Shown: positions 11,874-24,419, numbered from the stretch's first letter. The stretch: 64,000 nt of DNA from Eucalyptus grandis (GCF_016545825.1 NC_052615.1:23242520-23306519), one strand, 5' to 3'. A program made the numbers and translations. Notes: generated from the sequence alone by a model not told the origin.

Positions 11874-12187
11874 TCGTCCCTTGTCGGAAAATCGCCCGAA
11901 TGCTCCTTCCTTAGCTGGCAATTGTCAAAACTAATCCAATGAAGCGAGAGTAGGACCAAAAGCTCCAGCCTTGATTATTATCATACAAAGATTCAACTCG
12001 TGTCGTCGTCGTACCGTCATGAATGTTTTGGCATAGTTTCCGTCGCCAAAACAAAGCAAGAGTCCTAGGACTCATCGCTGGCCGCTTGTCTTACCTTGCC
12101 TAGGTTATAACCACATTCCTATGCTCGCCACGCCATCCACCACTCTTCCATAGCTCTCATCAAACAGCTGCTCACTCGGCAAATGCA

Positions 12188-12625
12188 ATGCCGCGGTCAT
12201 CCCTATCCACATACTCGTCGCCATTCCCACTATCTGCCTCATGGACCAAGAAGCTCTTCGCCAACCTTCCCTCCTTTGGGGGCCACCGGAGCGAGCTTTC
12301 GGCGCACTCTAACCTGACTGAGGAGAATCTCCAGGAGCATAACCGGAGGCAGGCCGTTGTCGACGTCCGGAACTGCAAATCTAGTCCTTACTACAAGGGC
12401 TTGACTGACCAATCCCTAGCGATAGGGCGCCAGAGGCCCTTGGTCTCTAGTCCCGGATGGGAGAGCCACACAACGACCATGCGCACCTCCTCAATCTCGA
12501 CCTTGTCCTTTGTGAAGAAGATGAAGGAGTGGTGCTCTCGCTTCAACAAGAATAAGCTATTTGTCGAAGATCTATCCAAAGTAGTTGGCAAAATTGATAA
12601 GTTGCTGGTGCATGGACACAAGTGA
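12188..12625 (+). CDS. Uncharacterised open frame, 145 residues
   Basis: Longest open frame in the 11-14 kb interval. Polar, Ser-rich N-terminus and a basic C-terminal half (FVKKMKEWCSRFNKNK, VVGKIDKLLVHGHK). I recognise no domain, signal peptide or membrane segment. Local base composition is higher in GC than the flanks, as in coding DNA, but an antisense frame also stays open. It could be a relict exon or chance. Confidence 0.25.
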   Translation: MPRSSLSTYSSPFPLSASWTKKLFANLPSFGGHRSELSAHSNLTEENLQEHNRRQAVVDVRNCKSSPYYKGLTDQSLAIGRQRPLVSSPGWESHTTTMRTSSISTLSFVKKMKEWCSRFNKNKLFVEDLSKVVGKIDKLLVHGHK

Positions 12626-14315
12626 GACGCCTAGAGATCCCAGATTGAGCATCCGTGCAAGTTGTATAAAAAAAGTTCTAAGTGGTTCGCTCCATATGTA
12701 TTAAAATGCGTTCATGCCAGAACATAGCTAGTTCTCCAGCGATGCCAATAGGATCGAGCACATGAGAGTTTCTAAATTTGAGACGTTGCTGAAGTCTAGT
12801 TATTACCACCTCTTTATTCTTGGTCTCCATCAAAAACTAACTCTTATTCATACCATTCCGCCTTTATTGATCCAATAATTGATGACCTAAATTTTTGTCC
12901 GACAGCATGTTTTACAATATCAACACTAGCTCGGTTGAAGATTTAACTGGGAGAGGTTAGAATAAATTTGACTTGGTTTTCTTCCTCAATGAGAAGTTTT
13001 TGGGAATTAGACTATATTAAATTCTTCTATCTTCGAATTTTTGTTCACTGTACAAGACTCAACGATCTCATCAAGAAAAAAATTGTAACACTCTAGCTCC
13101 AAAGGAAACGTTTCTGGATGATCCTCTGTGACTTCTTCCTGCCATTCGCTTTGGTGTTGTATTATTTAAATTTTGTTGACCTTTTCTTTATTAATTTATT
13201 TAGTTTTGGATATTCTTTTTTGGTGTGCCTAAGACCATTTATTATGCAACCTTCATGAATTCCATAGTTTGTTGCCTTGGAGTAGTTGCATGAAATTGTA
13301 TAATAGCTGCATATCACCGCTCGATTACACCCGTATGCACCAAATGTAGTCTTCCTTCTATTCACATCATTTTTTATGTACAAAATGGATGTATTATGTG
13401 TGTAAACATGTGATTACACAAGTAGGTAAACGTTTGAATCAAGGAAGTAATGACTGCATGAAATACATATCTACACTAGAGTGTGCCGGAACCATTAGCC
13501 TACTGTTTGTACTTTATGTATGATTTTTTTCTTTCAAAGATTCTTGGATCTTTCTGCATCCCTGCACAATCCCTGAATTGAGAGAGTTTACTTCCTTATT
13601 CTTTAGATGAGCTTTGTAAACCTTTGCATTTTTGCTGCTCATCTTACAAAAGAAGCTTACTTTCTTTTTCATTCTCTGCCATGCAATATGGAGGCTCATT
13701 TTCTTTGATTTGTACAAGATTTTGTAGAGATCAAAAAGGGAGCTTTTGCTTCTTTTATCTATGGTATAGTCATTTTTGTGCCTCAATGCTCATCATTTTG
13801 TGTTCATTTCTGGCGCAAGGTTCAATTTTACATTAGATGAAGAACTGAAGAGAGCTGCTGCATCCAATGATGTCAAAGATGCACTTCATAAAATTAAAAT
13901 TAGCAGAGAGCCCATTGGAACATAAGTATGTGTCTAGAAAATTCCTCTTATCGCTGCTTTATCTAAGCCGTGTTCTTTTATCTTTTCTCTCAACTTCTAT
14001 ATGATTTGTATCTCTTTTGTTGTTACTTATCAACGATGAGAGGGGATCAATGTTTTCCCTTTCTTCTGTACGACAAGTTGATCTAATGGTGTCGGGCAAT
14101 GAACCAGTTAAAGCTATTGCTTACATCTATGAGTTGCAATATTTTGGTTGTCTTGAATCTACCTCATGAACATGAACCGGCATTGTTAGAAGAATGTGAT
14201 AGGTTGGTTTTGTGATTGGTTCTTATGATTGTCTAGCTAGACATGATTAATAGCTACATATTTGACGCATTGTTAATAATGACCGAGCATTCAGCAACAT
14301 CGGCTAGGATATATT
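12626..14315. other. Intergenic, AT-rich
   Basis: No confident gene. Around 13,832-13,922 the plus strand reads LDEELKRAAASNDVKDALHK before a stop, which looks protein-like but is too short to assign. Confidence 0.5.
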
Positions 14316-17300
14316 TGTCACGCCCGATCCTCGCAAGACGCGCACATCCCTACCTTGGCCGAATTTAAATGCGATGTCCCAAAGACGTATCACCGACCCT
14401 CTTTTCATTTTAATATGCACATACAAAGCAATTATAATCCCAAGACAATAAAGAAATGGGATAGAAAAGTAGGGTCATATTTTTCTATATTAAAAATTCA
14501 CAACCAAACTTTTTATACAAGCACCTTATAGTATATAATATAATATTATTCACGAGTCCTAGTCTAACACTCAACCACTTATAACCAGGGTTCTTAGGAT
14601 CTCGGTCCTCATTCGGGTCGTACTGGGATCATCGGGTTCTCCTTCTGCTCCTTTTCAAGTTCTTTCTCCTCAGGCTCCTCATCAGGGTCCTGAAATGTTG
14701 CCTCAGAACCGGGATGAGACTACGTCTTAGCAAGTTCTACCTCCTAAGACTCGATTAGTGAATTAATACACTATTTGGGCTGCCTATGCACACTACCTTG
14801 GCCTTAGATTCCACTTGCATATTAACATAGTTCGTTAGATACCCTAGCAATCGAGATCAATATCTTGATCAATCGACCCGGTCGATTTCATCTCAATCGA
14901 CCATTCATCGGTCATTTCAATTCAATCAATCATTCCACGACATCGATCAAACAATGATCAATCGACAGTCGATTACATGTCAACGATGACCATTCCCCGG
15001 CTGTTTCAATCAATACTACCTATAAGTCCGATCATACTTAGGATTGCTTATTATGCGATAATAGGTATATAGCTCACGTAAGTTGCCTCACTTGCGAGAT
15101 AATATACTATAGATTTATGCTCGCCAAAAGCTGCCTCAATTCAGATATAGTATATTATATATGCCACCATAAGATGCCGCAATTATACTAATATAGTATA
15201 CTATTTATGCTTCACACTTGTGCACAATTATCAATATAGTATACTATAGCTTACAGGAAGGTGCGCAATTATCAATATAGTATACTATAGCTCACCAGAA
15301 GCTGCTGCAATTATCAATATAGTATATTATAGCTCACCAGAAACTGCCAGCCATACTTTCATAGTATGCTAAAAGTTGATCATTTAATCAAATCACCATT
15401 TTTATTAATTCTGATAAAAATACCAATGCGTGCATTACACGATCGCCTTACAAAATATTATAATTTTTTTTCACAAATCCCACAATTATCTATAGTCCAC
15501 CAAAACACTTTTGGTGTCACAACCGACACCCTAAGGTTATTTTCCAATTAATAACCAAAGATTATTCCATTAAAGAATAATTCCCTATTTCACAAATAAT
15601 TCAATTCAACACAAAATAAAGCTCAAATTAAATAAACTGATCATGCGCTACCACAATCAGCATAAAATTCCAGGTCGTCAAACTTATCCCTTGCCAATTT
15701 ACGGAAAATAATTAAATAATTAAATTAATTTCGAAAATTAATAAATAAATACTAAAAACTCAATTTAGGTCCGTAATGCCTAATCAGTTCTCGATAAGGT
15801 CGGGAAAAAACCTTGTACGCATTCAATAAATATTAGCACGTCAATTCGCTAATTGCACAATTCAATTGCCTAACATGCGTCACCATTATCTAATAATCAC
15901 TAATCTATTCTAATATAAAAAGCACTTAATCGCACTTAATTTAAATCTAATCAATCTTTAAGATAATTAAAAACTAAGAAAGTATTAGGAAGAAACTCAC
16001 TGATTAAAATGGGACCGGAGGCAGCGACGGCCGAAATTGGGGACGCGACACCTTGGCGAGCTTAAATGCCTAACCAAGCTCAAAAATCTGTACCAACTGA
16101 GATTTGTTCTCGTTTTGGCTGGACCCAAGTTGGATTGGGCCTGCTGAAGATGGGTTGAGCTGAACTTAAGTAGGGCTGAAGTCTTGGGCCGGGCTTGACT
16201 GAAATAGAACCTGCTGGCTTCAAGATGGGCTGCTGGAATTGAAGGCGGGCTGGAATTGCGGACTGAATTGGAGCTGCAATTTCGTGGGCTGCTTGCTCAC
16301 GGGCTTCCAATGAGCTGAAATTGGGCCACTGAAAACCGGAATGGGCTCGCTGCGGCTGGTCCACGAGCAAAGGAAATGGACGCTGGCCGCGTGGGAGCAG
16401 GAAAATCACGCGTGAGCTGTGCAGTCTTCGTTGGTGGTGTCTCGTACGCGTGTAGGAAAGCTGCAGCTGGGACGTTGTCGAAGGAGCTGCTGCAAGCGGT
16501 GGAGGCTTCATCGGTTTCTTCACACGGAAAAATGGAGGCAACAACGAGGAAGCGAGGGGAGTTCGGTGGGTTCTGCTGGCGGTCCAAGATGGGGCGGGGC
16601 GATGGAGTTGTTTCGGCAACTGGTCTTCGCGCAGCTGGATGAAGAAGGCGGTGCAAGGTCAACAAACCGGTGGAACCGTGGACTGAAGAAGCTGAAGACG
16701 GCCACGTAAACTGGAGCTGCTTCAGCAACCTGCTGGCGTGAGATGAGGGTCTTCGGTGGAGCTTTGAGGTCAACAAATTGGCTTCACTTGGAGAATTCTG
16801 CTGAGTTGACCGAGGGAAACCAAATAATGGCGGAGCAGCTGGCGGAGATGAGCGCTGGAGTTCGAACGGTGAAGGAGAAGGGCAGCAAGAGAGAGAGGAG
16901 CTGTGGCGTCCAGAGAAAAGGAAAATGAAAACAGAAGCTGCAGACGGTCTTCGAAGGAAAGAAAAGAGAGAGAGAGAGCGACTTGGAGAGAGAACGAACG
17001 GATAAGGGAGAGGGACGCGTGAGGCTTGCTCGAAAAGCCGTGGGTGAGAGGAAGAAAGATCAAATTAAATATCTAATCCATCATTATCTAGTCTCCAAAA
17101 GTCCACAAGCCTATCCTCTTGTCCCCATTACTTTCTTTCAATTATCACAAATAATCCACTTTTGATATCCAAAATCCAACCTCCCATAAGTCTCTCCGAA
17201 TTTCACTAATTGAGGTTCAAATTTTGATATAGAAAAATCCACAAAAATTCTTGCAAATGCCCTTCGCCAAATAGCTCAGTTTACATGCTCAAAATTTTTT

Positions 17301-17500
17301 AATTCTGCCCACTGAATTTTCGTTGATTTTAAGCGACATCCGAACTAATTTTCCGTAAAAATCTTGGAATCTCAAAAACTCTTCGGATGATGAGTCGACG
17401 TTCCTAAAATAGATCGTCACGACACGACTTTCAATTTAGAAATCGCCATTCCGATTCACAAAGTCCAGCTCGACACACCCGAGTCCAGCCCAACATATTT
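14316..17500. mobile_element. Repeat-like unit, unclassified, beginning TGTCACGCCC
   Basis: Starts with TGTCACGCCCGATCC near 14,316, the kind of terminus seen on many plant LTR or non-autonomous retroelements, and contains a degenerate tandem array (15,060-15,360), long AT-rich stretches and a GC-rich block (16,000-17,000). Open frames in the GC-rich block are Pro/Ser/Ala-rich on one strand and Gly/Arg-rich on the other and resemble no protein. No matching terminal repeat was found, so boundaries and class are uncertain. Confidence 0.3.
15060..15360. repeat. Degenerate tandem array, ~50-bp unit
   Basis: About six imperfect copies built around CAATATAGTATACTATAG followed by CTCACCAGAAGCTGC and CAATTAT. 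Copies near 15,230, 15,285 and 15,335 are the most alike; earlier ones are eroded. The unit alternates a palindromic GTATAC core with a CAG-rich spacer. Confidence 0.75.
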
Positions 17501-17654
17501 TGTACCAACTAGCTGATATGCTTGCTATGAAAGAGCAGATGAAGGGAAAAAAACCTAACCATCTGCTCTAGTAACACCAATGGAACAAATTTTGGAAAAT
17601 CATTTGAGAAAACAATCCAAATCTGCATATTCTCTACCAAGAACTCTCACTACC

Positions 17655-18875
17655 TTACTTTCGATCATCAACCACCCATCGCTGCATGGCAATCACGGGT
17701 CCCGCATCCAAAGCACGGACAGTGAATGCTAATGATACTCTGATTTCCTAGAAACCATCCTCATACATAACTCCACAAATGAGAATATCCTCCTTATTTA
17801 ATCACATGTTTTGTAAGCATATGTTCACTTAAGCCTACCTGAATTGCTCTTTGAACTGGAGCAGTGCCACGGTATAATGGTAGTAGGCTTGGGTGTATAT
17901 TAACAGTCCCAATTGCAGATAAGTAAACCGATCAAATGTTATTCATGCAGCCTCGTGACTTTAAAAATGTTCATTGATTGATTACATTTAACGAAAACAA
18001 GAAGATCAATCATTGGTAAATCACATGATCTGGAAGATAATCATGCAGATTATAATAAGAAGCCGGCATTGCATTTGACTAACCCAATGGAGAGGAATTT
18101 TAAGAAACTTGCTCGGTAGAATATTTCCATATGCTGCAGTGATGCAAATATCGGGATTCAATGCTCTTAAAGTATACGGAAGGAGTCCTGAAAGAAAAGC
18201 AAAATCTTAGCCTTATTGAAAGTTTCGCGCCTTCTTTACAATGTCGAACTTTCTAGAGTAGCGCCATCAAGCAATACAGAAGAACTGGAGGAATTTGAAG
18301 AAAAAGAAGTTAAGTGGTTGATAAATCAAATGCATCGTCAACGACTTATCAGTAACTAATATTTCCAGAGAGCTAAGTACTGAGCGACCGAAAAGACGAG
18401 AAGATATGTACAGTTCGTCTGCATTAACATGCAAGGGAGAACCATCAGATAACCTCTCAACAGTTCTGATACTTGTACGTAAATAAGAAGAGTAACGGGC
18501 ATGTCGAAACCAGGAGGACGAGAAGGAACCGCTTAGACTAGTAAAGTAGCTATACAGATAGCTGTAATAAAAACAAGCAGTTCAACTTGTACGGAGAAAA
18601 GATAAATGAGAAGTCCAAGCTCCATTCTAGCTCAACGAACTAGAATACTTCAGCTGAATGCAGCGAATAAATTCAAAATCACTGAGACCATAAAAAGAAA
18701 AACAATAGAGATAGAGAAAAGGCACTAGATCTACATTACCTCTCCTGCTGGTTCTGGCATGAGAATAAGTTCAGGGGAGAATCCCCCTGTCGAGCGCATA
18801 TTGTGCCACCGGAGACGGCATGATCCTTTTCCCCCTGTTTCTTCTAGCCGGCAGTTGGGTAACTATTGCTGCAAC
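17655..18875 (-). pseudogene. FMT: Methionyl-tRNA formyltransferase (mitochondrial/plastid type), partial and frame-broken
   Basis: Formylates initiator Met-tRNA with 10-formyl-THF for organellar translation. Minus-strand exons: 18,740-18,875 (VAAIVTQLPARRNRGKRIMP, then SPVAQYALDRG and, after one extra base, FSPELILMPEPAGE); ~18,080-18,190 (LRALNPDICITAAYGNILPS); ~17,839-17,912 (GTVNIHPSLLPLYRGTAPVQ); 17,659-17,747 (VSLAFTVRALDAGPVIAMQR). The NIHPSLLPLYRG motif is the family's formyl-folate site (Asn, His of the catalytic triad; SLLP signature). Defects: 1-base insertion after GACAGGGGG in the first exon, an acceptor reading CTGCAA instead of CTGCAG near 17,913, missing residues before VSLAF, and no C-terminal RNA-binding domain below 17,655. 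First-exon N-terminus not found. Confidence 0.83.
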
Positions 18876-19840
18876 CTAAATCGCACCGTATTAGGCAGTA
18901 TTTATTTTATATTTTTATATCTTTTTTCCACTCTTCTTCTTCTTGCTCCTCCTCTAGTCGGTGGTGGCGGCCACCGCCGGCAAATGGCAACAGGGGCGAC
19001 GGACGGCAAGGAGCGGCGGTAGCGAGGAAGAATAAGAAAAGAAAGAAAATGACTTATTTCTAAAATTGTTCTCGGGATCAAGAAATTCTTTTTTTCGTTC
19101 CGAGAAACAAAAGAACAAAAGAACAACAAAATTGGAGTGTTACCATGCGCAACCTTGCCCATCGGAGCATGGGGCTGGTAGCCAAAAAGATAAGGTGGCA
19201 ATCTAAGAATGCATATCGTGCTCTTGTTGTTGTATTTTCTATTCATGTGGTCACAAATAAAAAATAAAAATTCAGTAAAAGGTCACCAAAAAAGTGGGCA
19301 GGGACAGGTTGGCTGCCGCCACGATGGTCCTGCCAATTGAAAAGCAACCACCCAGGTTTCGATCTCGATCTCAGTCTGCACGGCGGCCATCGTGGCGGCG
19401 GTCTTGACTCCAGCAACACATGCAGAAGAGAGGGGGAGGAGCAGATCCGGCACCCCACGTCGGTGGTGGCTGGGCACATTTTCAGTCATTTTCAGTGACC
19501 CAGTGAAATGAGCCCTTCAAATTCGCTTAGCGGACAAGTCAATCACAAGCCTAAATGGCCAAGGCATGTGCAAGAATTGCCCTTAGCAGAAACTTCATGC
19601 ATCATCACTTCTGATAGCTGTAAGTAGTCAAAGCATCGAAACATAGCTCAATGACAATCTGCCTCTCAGATCTTCAAATGAAACCTAATTGCTTCCCTTC
19701 CATTCACGGGGGCACACAGAGCTAATAATCATTTGAGAGAGAGAAGAGAGACGCCGACACCGATAAAAAGGCAAGGCAAAGTATAATGTAATGTTAGCGA
19801 GTTGATGTGACAACCATCTGCTAGCTTGAAGCAGTATGTG
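18876..19840. other. Intergenic, no gene seen
   Basis: Contains a CT-rich tract, a GC-rich patch at 18,950-19,025 and another at 19,300-19,480. Open frames are short and unlike any protein I know. The interval runs straight into the 5' LTR of the copia element, so it is the original flank of that insertion. Confidence 0.5.
19836..19840 (+). repeat. Target-site duplication ATGTG, left copy
   Basis: ATGTG directly precedes the TGTTGG start of the 5' LTR and recurs at 28,674-28,678 directly after the 3' LTR. Five bases is the standard Ty1/copia duplication. Confidence 0.9.
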
Positions 19841-20763
19841 TGTTGGAGAAATCTTTCCTGCATATTTTGAAGCCGACAAAACATTTCTATCGCCCAAGTC
19901 TATGGATATCGATAGTTAAAGTCTCAAGACTTTATAGTCTCAAGACTCTATTATCTCAAGACTCAAGACTCAAGACTCAAGACTCAAGACTCAAAGTTAT
20001 TCTCACCGGCGCCTTTCTAATCCAAAGTGTTGAAGGAAATCCAAAGTCGAGGTTTTATGATTGAGGATTTGATCCTATCCTCTCGGGATAGATTCTTTGG
20101 TTGGATAATCATTTCGGATTCTTTATATCTTATCTAAGAACGATTGAAGATCCGATGGTCGACGAAATAATCTTGGATTATTCTATTCTTGGAAACCGAG
20201 ATCCTGATTGTATGGGCGAACAGGATTGATGGGCTATCATCGATTCCTTATATAGCTCGGATGATCTTCTTGATTGATTCCGTCCAACGGGTAGATTGGA
20301 GGAATTCCTTTGGTAAGTGCCAACGGCTATGATGGCATGAAGGAGTATAAAAGGAAGACGTTCTAGTTGTTTTAAGTGTGTGATCGATAGAAAATTCCGT
20401 AGTCCAAGATCCTTTGATTGTTAGTTGAGACCGAGCGAAATTGTATACCGAGAGTGTTTATACTTGGTGACGCCTTGAGCAAGTGTGGTAGATCATCTAC
20501 ACCTAGAAATCAAGGAAGATCAACACGTAACAACTCTTTGATCATAGTGGAATCCAGCCAATCGGCCGTCGCGTAAGAGGGACGTAGGCTTGAATCAAAC
20601 CGAACCACTATAAACCGAGTGTTCAATTCTCTTCCCTTACTCGCATTGCGATTGAATTTTCAACTGTTGCAAAGTCTCTAATTGTTTAAGTATCGTGCAA
20701 ACATCGAGAAATTTTTTGTGTATACCTATTCACCCCCCTCTAGTACTCGTACTAGCTATCTCA
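19841..20763 (+). repeat. 5' LTR of the copia element
   Basis: Begins TGTTGGAGAAATC and ends CTAGCTATCTCA. Contains a run of the heptamer ACTCAAG (about 19,955-19,995) and a TATAAAA box at 20,346-20,352, the likely element promoter. Differs from the 3' LTR by scattered substitutions and 1-3 bp indels, so the insertion is not brand new. Confidence 0.94.
20346..20352 (+). promoter_or_regulatory. TATA box of the 5' LTR
   Basis: TATAAAA within GGAGTATAAAAGGAAG; conserved at 28,245-28,251 in the 3' LTR. The 3' copy reads rightward, away from the element body and antisense into the COG0212 gene. Confidence 0.6.
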
Positions 20764-20765
20764 AT

Positions 20766-20776
20766 TGGTATCGAGC
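20766..20776 (+). promoter_or_regulatory. Primer-binding site (initiator tRNA-Met type)
   Basis: TGGTATCGAGC lies 2 bases past the 5' LTR. The canonical plant sequence is TGGTATCAGAGC, so one base is missing. Confidence 0.85.
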
Positions 20777-20823
20777 ACGTGTTCTTACTTTGTTTGAAGT
20801 GTTTTACTTCGAGTAAAAGATCC

Positions 20824-21760
20824 ATGGCTAGTATGCTAGCAAGGGGCTGATGGAGGGGCAAAAGCAATACCAGACCTCCCTACTTCGATGGAAAGGATTA
20901 CAACATCCGGAAGAACAAGATGAAAGCTTTCCTACGATCAAAGGATCCTCTGAATGGGACGTAGTGGAAAAAAGGAATCACTATTGCTGCTGCATCAAAC
21001 ACCGAAAGAGGAAAAGAAACCGTTGAAACCAGCGGAATGTCTCAAGAAGAAATAAACAAGAGACAAGCACTTGATGCTAAAGCAATTTATTCTTTATATT
21101 GTGCTTTGTCACCAACTGAATATAACAGTAATATCTTCTTGTGTCACAGCAAAAGAAGTCTCGGGACAGGTTACATATCACTTATGAAGGAACCGATCGA
21201 GTGAAGGAGACCAGAATTAACATTCTTCTTGGTCAATATGAATCCTTCAAAATGAAACCAGGAGAATCTATAACCGACATGTTTAGTCGTTTTACAGATA
21301 TTGTCAATGGTCTTGAGAACCAAGGACAAAAATTTCTGATCCCATGAAGGTGAACAAGCTTCTACGTGGACTCTCCAAGGATTGGAATCATATAAAGACT
21401 TCAATAAGAGAGACGCAAAGAATCATGCCATTATCTCGTAGACGGGCCGATTGGAACTCTTCGCCTTACGAAGTGGAACGAATTAATGAAGACGAAGATC
21501 CAAGAGGTAAGAAATCTATTGCACTAAAATCAAATGATGATTCTGATGATGCAGATTCTGAAGATGATATGAATGATGAGGAGCTCGCCCTCATGATAAG
21601 AAGATTCAGAAAACTGAATAGAAAAGGCGAAGGTTTATCCCAAAGAAACAAAGTTCTCGGAGACAGCAGACCAAGTTGATGATGAGGAACCAAACAAAGA
21701 AGTAGTTTGCTTCGAATGTAAAAAGAAGGGACACATCGAGACCCAACTGTCCTCTTCTGA
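20824..21760 (+). pseudogene. gag: copia gag: N-terminal, UBN2-type capsid and zinc knuckle
   Basis: Starts with ATG at 20,824. Recognisable segments in shifting frames: PPYFDGKDYN (N-terminal gag), the capsid-like stretch at 21,141-21,420 (INILLGQYESFKMKPGESIT, MFSRFTDIVNGL, LLRGLSKDWNHIKTSI), an acidic linker (NDDSDDADSEDDMNDEELAL) and a CCHC zinc knuckle at 21,708-21,755 (CFECKKKGHI, with the final Cys displaced by a one-base loss). An early TGA occurs just after MASMLARG and TAG interrupts near 20,963. Gag packages the element RNA in virus-like particles. Confidence 0.85.
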
Positions 21761-21889
21761 AAAAGAAAAGAGGAAAAGCTGAGAAATTTCGAAAAGCTCT
21801 TAAAGCCGAAACCCGGAGCGATGGCTGAGTGTGAAGAGAGTGATGAGGAATATGCCAACCCGTGTCTAATGGCGCACCGACTCGGACTG

Positions 21890-22003
21890 GATCGACTCGG
21901 ACAAAGGAATTTGAGGTCTCGTCAAAAGAAGGTAAAGTGGTATCTTGACAGCGGATGCTCAAGACACATGACAGAGACTCGAGTGTTTCATAAAGCTTAT
22001 TAA
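21890..22003 (+). pseudogene. copia aspartic protease motif
   Basis: WYLDSGCSRHMT at 21,938-21,973 is the copia protease active-site signature (catalytic Asp in DSG). It is followed by a frame change at ~22,003, then VSFGGNSKGSIVGFGIAKIG and LLKISQLCDTGYKIFF, the usual downstream protease segment. Confidence 0.88.
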
Positions 22004-22299
22004 AGTGAATGGTGGAAAAGTTTCATTCGGAGGAAATAGCAAAGGAAGTATTGTGGGATTCGGAATTGCGAAAATTGGAAATCTCACAATAAGCAATGTC
22101 TCTCTAGTGGAAGGACTCAACTACAATCTACTCAAGATTAGCCAATTGTGTGATACTGGTTACAAGATCTTCTTTCAAGAAGGCATTTGTTCTGAATTAG
22201 CAAAGATTCGACTCGCCTTTCATGGGTCGAAGGCATGGAAACATCTACCTCCTTGATGTAAAGCCAAATGAAGAACAATGCTTAATTTCAATTCAAGAT

Positions 22300-22930
22300 G
22301 AAGCAATTCTATGGCATAGAAAGCTTGGCCATATCAACAAGAAGCAATTAGCCAAAATCTCTTCAAAGCAGCTTGTTAGAGGTCTACCTAAACCGCCATA
22401 CCAAAAGTCGACTTATGTACTCCATGCATGCAGGGAAAGGTGTAAGAAATTCATTTAAACAAATAAATCATGTATCTACTAATCATGTAATACGCTTGCT
22501 TCATATGGATCTCTTCGGACCAACAAGAACCCGAGCATTGGAGGTAAGAAATATTGTCTAGTAATTGTAGATGATTACTCGTTTTACCTCAGGTATATTT
22601 TCTAGCAAACAAATCGAAACCTTTTCGTACTTTGAAAAGTTTGCTAAAAGGTTCAAAATGAAAAAGGATGTGCTATTTCTAGTATAAGAACAAAGATCAT
22701 GGAAGTGAATTTGAAAATCAAGATTTTACGAGATTTCCCGTGATAAATCTGGTGTTAATCACATGTTCTCCTCTCCGTATACTCCAGCAAAATGGAGTTG
22801 TGGAAAGAAAGAATAGATCTCTTCAAGAAATGGCTAGAACACTTTTAATTGAAAGTAAAATTTCTTCACGATTTTGGGCTGAAGCTGTTTCAACTTCAAC
22901 TTGCTATATTATAAATAGAGTCTTTTAAGA
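22300..22930 (+). pseudogene. copia integrase: GAG pre-integrase and catalytic core
   Basis: LWHRKLGHINKKQLAKISSK is the histidine half of the HHCC zinc-binding region; the cysteine half (YVLHACRE) is altered by a frame shift. The DDE core is visible as MDLFGPTRT (first Asp, ~22,505), VDDYSRF (second Asp, ~22,570) and QNGVVERKNRSLQEMARTLL (Glu region, ~22,790). Several single-base shifts break the reading between 22,560 and 22,760. Confidence 0.88.
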
Positions 22931-23480
22931 CCTATTCTTGATAAAACCCCCTATGAATTGTTCAAAGGTAAGAAGCCTATTGTTTCATACTTTCATGTGT
23001 TCGGTTGCAAATGCTTTATTTTGAAAAATGCAAATGATCGAGTTGGTAAGTTTGAAGAAAGATCGATGAAGGCATCTTCCTTGGATATTCTACATCAAGC
23101 AAAGCCTACGAGTCTACAACAAAAAGCCAGTCGTGGAAGAATCAATGAATGTCAAATTCCAAGACTCGGTGCAAGATGAATCCAGCCGGACTCGCACGAT
23201 GAGACCGAATCCGCTCTAGATCTTCAAATGTCTACATCTCAAGAAGCATCTCGGATTCTCGAAGTCCATCATCAAGACGATCATGGAGAATCAAATAAAG
23301 AAAGAGATCATCAACCCGGTAACTGAAACACAAATCCAGTCATCCCAAAGATCTTATTATTGGCGAACTTAATGAAGGAATCCGCACCAGGATCAAAAAG
23401 GCATGAAGAATCTAGTGCTTTTGTGGCTCTCATCTCTCGAAATTGAACCAAAAAGCATAGAAGAAGCTTTATCGATGAAA

Positions 23481-24240
23481 GCTGGATCGAAGCTATGCAA
23501 GAAGAGCTTAGACAGTTCAACATCAATGATGTCTCGGGAATTGACATCTAAACCAAAAGGTAAAACATTATTGGAACCAAATGGGTATTCAGAACAAAAT
23601 GAACGAAAAGGAAAAGTCGTACGAAACAAAGCAAGGCTCGTGGCCAAAGGGTATACGCAAGAAGAAGGAATAGACTATGACGAGACTTACGCACCCGTTG
23701 CAAGGTTAGAAGCTATTCGTCTATTACTTGCGTTTGCTTGTTACAAAATTTCAGGTTATTCCAAATGGACGTCAAAAGTGCTTTCCTAAATGGATTTATC
23801 CATGAGGAAGTTTATGTGGAACAACCGCTGGATTTGAAGACCCAAAGAAGCCGACTCGCCTCTTCGTTCGAAAAGGCTCTGTATGGTCTAAAGCAAGCAC
23901 CTCGAGCTTGGTACGACCATTAAGTAAGTTTTTATTACAAAATGGTTTTGTCAAAGGTAAAGTAGATACTACTTTGTTTATCAAAAAGGAAAACAAAACT
24001 TTTTACTTGTTCAAATATATGTTGATGACATTATTTTTGGATCTTCTAATGAAAGTCTTTGCAAGAAATTTTCTAAGTCTATGCGATGAATTTGAAATGA
24101 GTATGATGGGAGAATTAACATTCTTTCTTGGACTCCAAGTGAAACAAATGAAGGAAGGAACTTTCATCCATCAAGAAAAATATGCGAATGATCTTGTCAA
24201 AAGGTTTGGATTGGAAAAATGCAAAAAGATCGACATACCA
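23481..24240 (+). pseudogene. copia reverse transcriptase
   Basis: Segments: [12 protein letters not shown] entry motif (shifted), [60 protein letters not shown] (catalytic Asp of motif A) and YVDDIIFGS near 24,016 (catalytic YVDD). FFLGLQVKQMKEGTFIHQEK follows. At least three frame changes, plus a stop after motif A in one frame. Confidence 0.9.
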
Positions 24241-24419
24241 ATGTCATGTTCTCGGAAGATAGACAAGGATGAAGAAGGGAAGAAAATAGATCAAAAGCAT
24301 GTACGTAAGCATGATCGGTTCACTTCTTTATCTTACTCAAGGCTTCTAGACCTGATATTTTGTTCCGTGTTTGTATCACGTGCTAGGTTTCAATCGATCC
24401 TAGAGAATCACATCTCGCC

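Noticed and set aside
16080..16928. Frames of 159-179 residues on the minus strand and 60-96 on the plus
   Set aside because: Composition-driven, mutually overlapping, no domain; located in a repeat-like region.
19283..19489. First exon of the FMT gene near 19.3-19.5 kb
   Set aside because: Translation shows no match to the expected LVFLGSPQVS-type N-terminus.
19955..19995. Regular short repeats resembling a CRISPR-like or telomere-like array
   Set aside because: Simple ACTCAAG heptamer slippage inside both LTRs of a plant retrotransposon.
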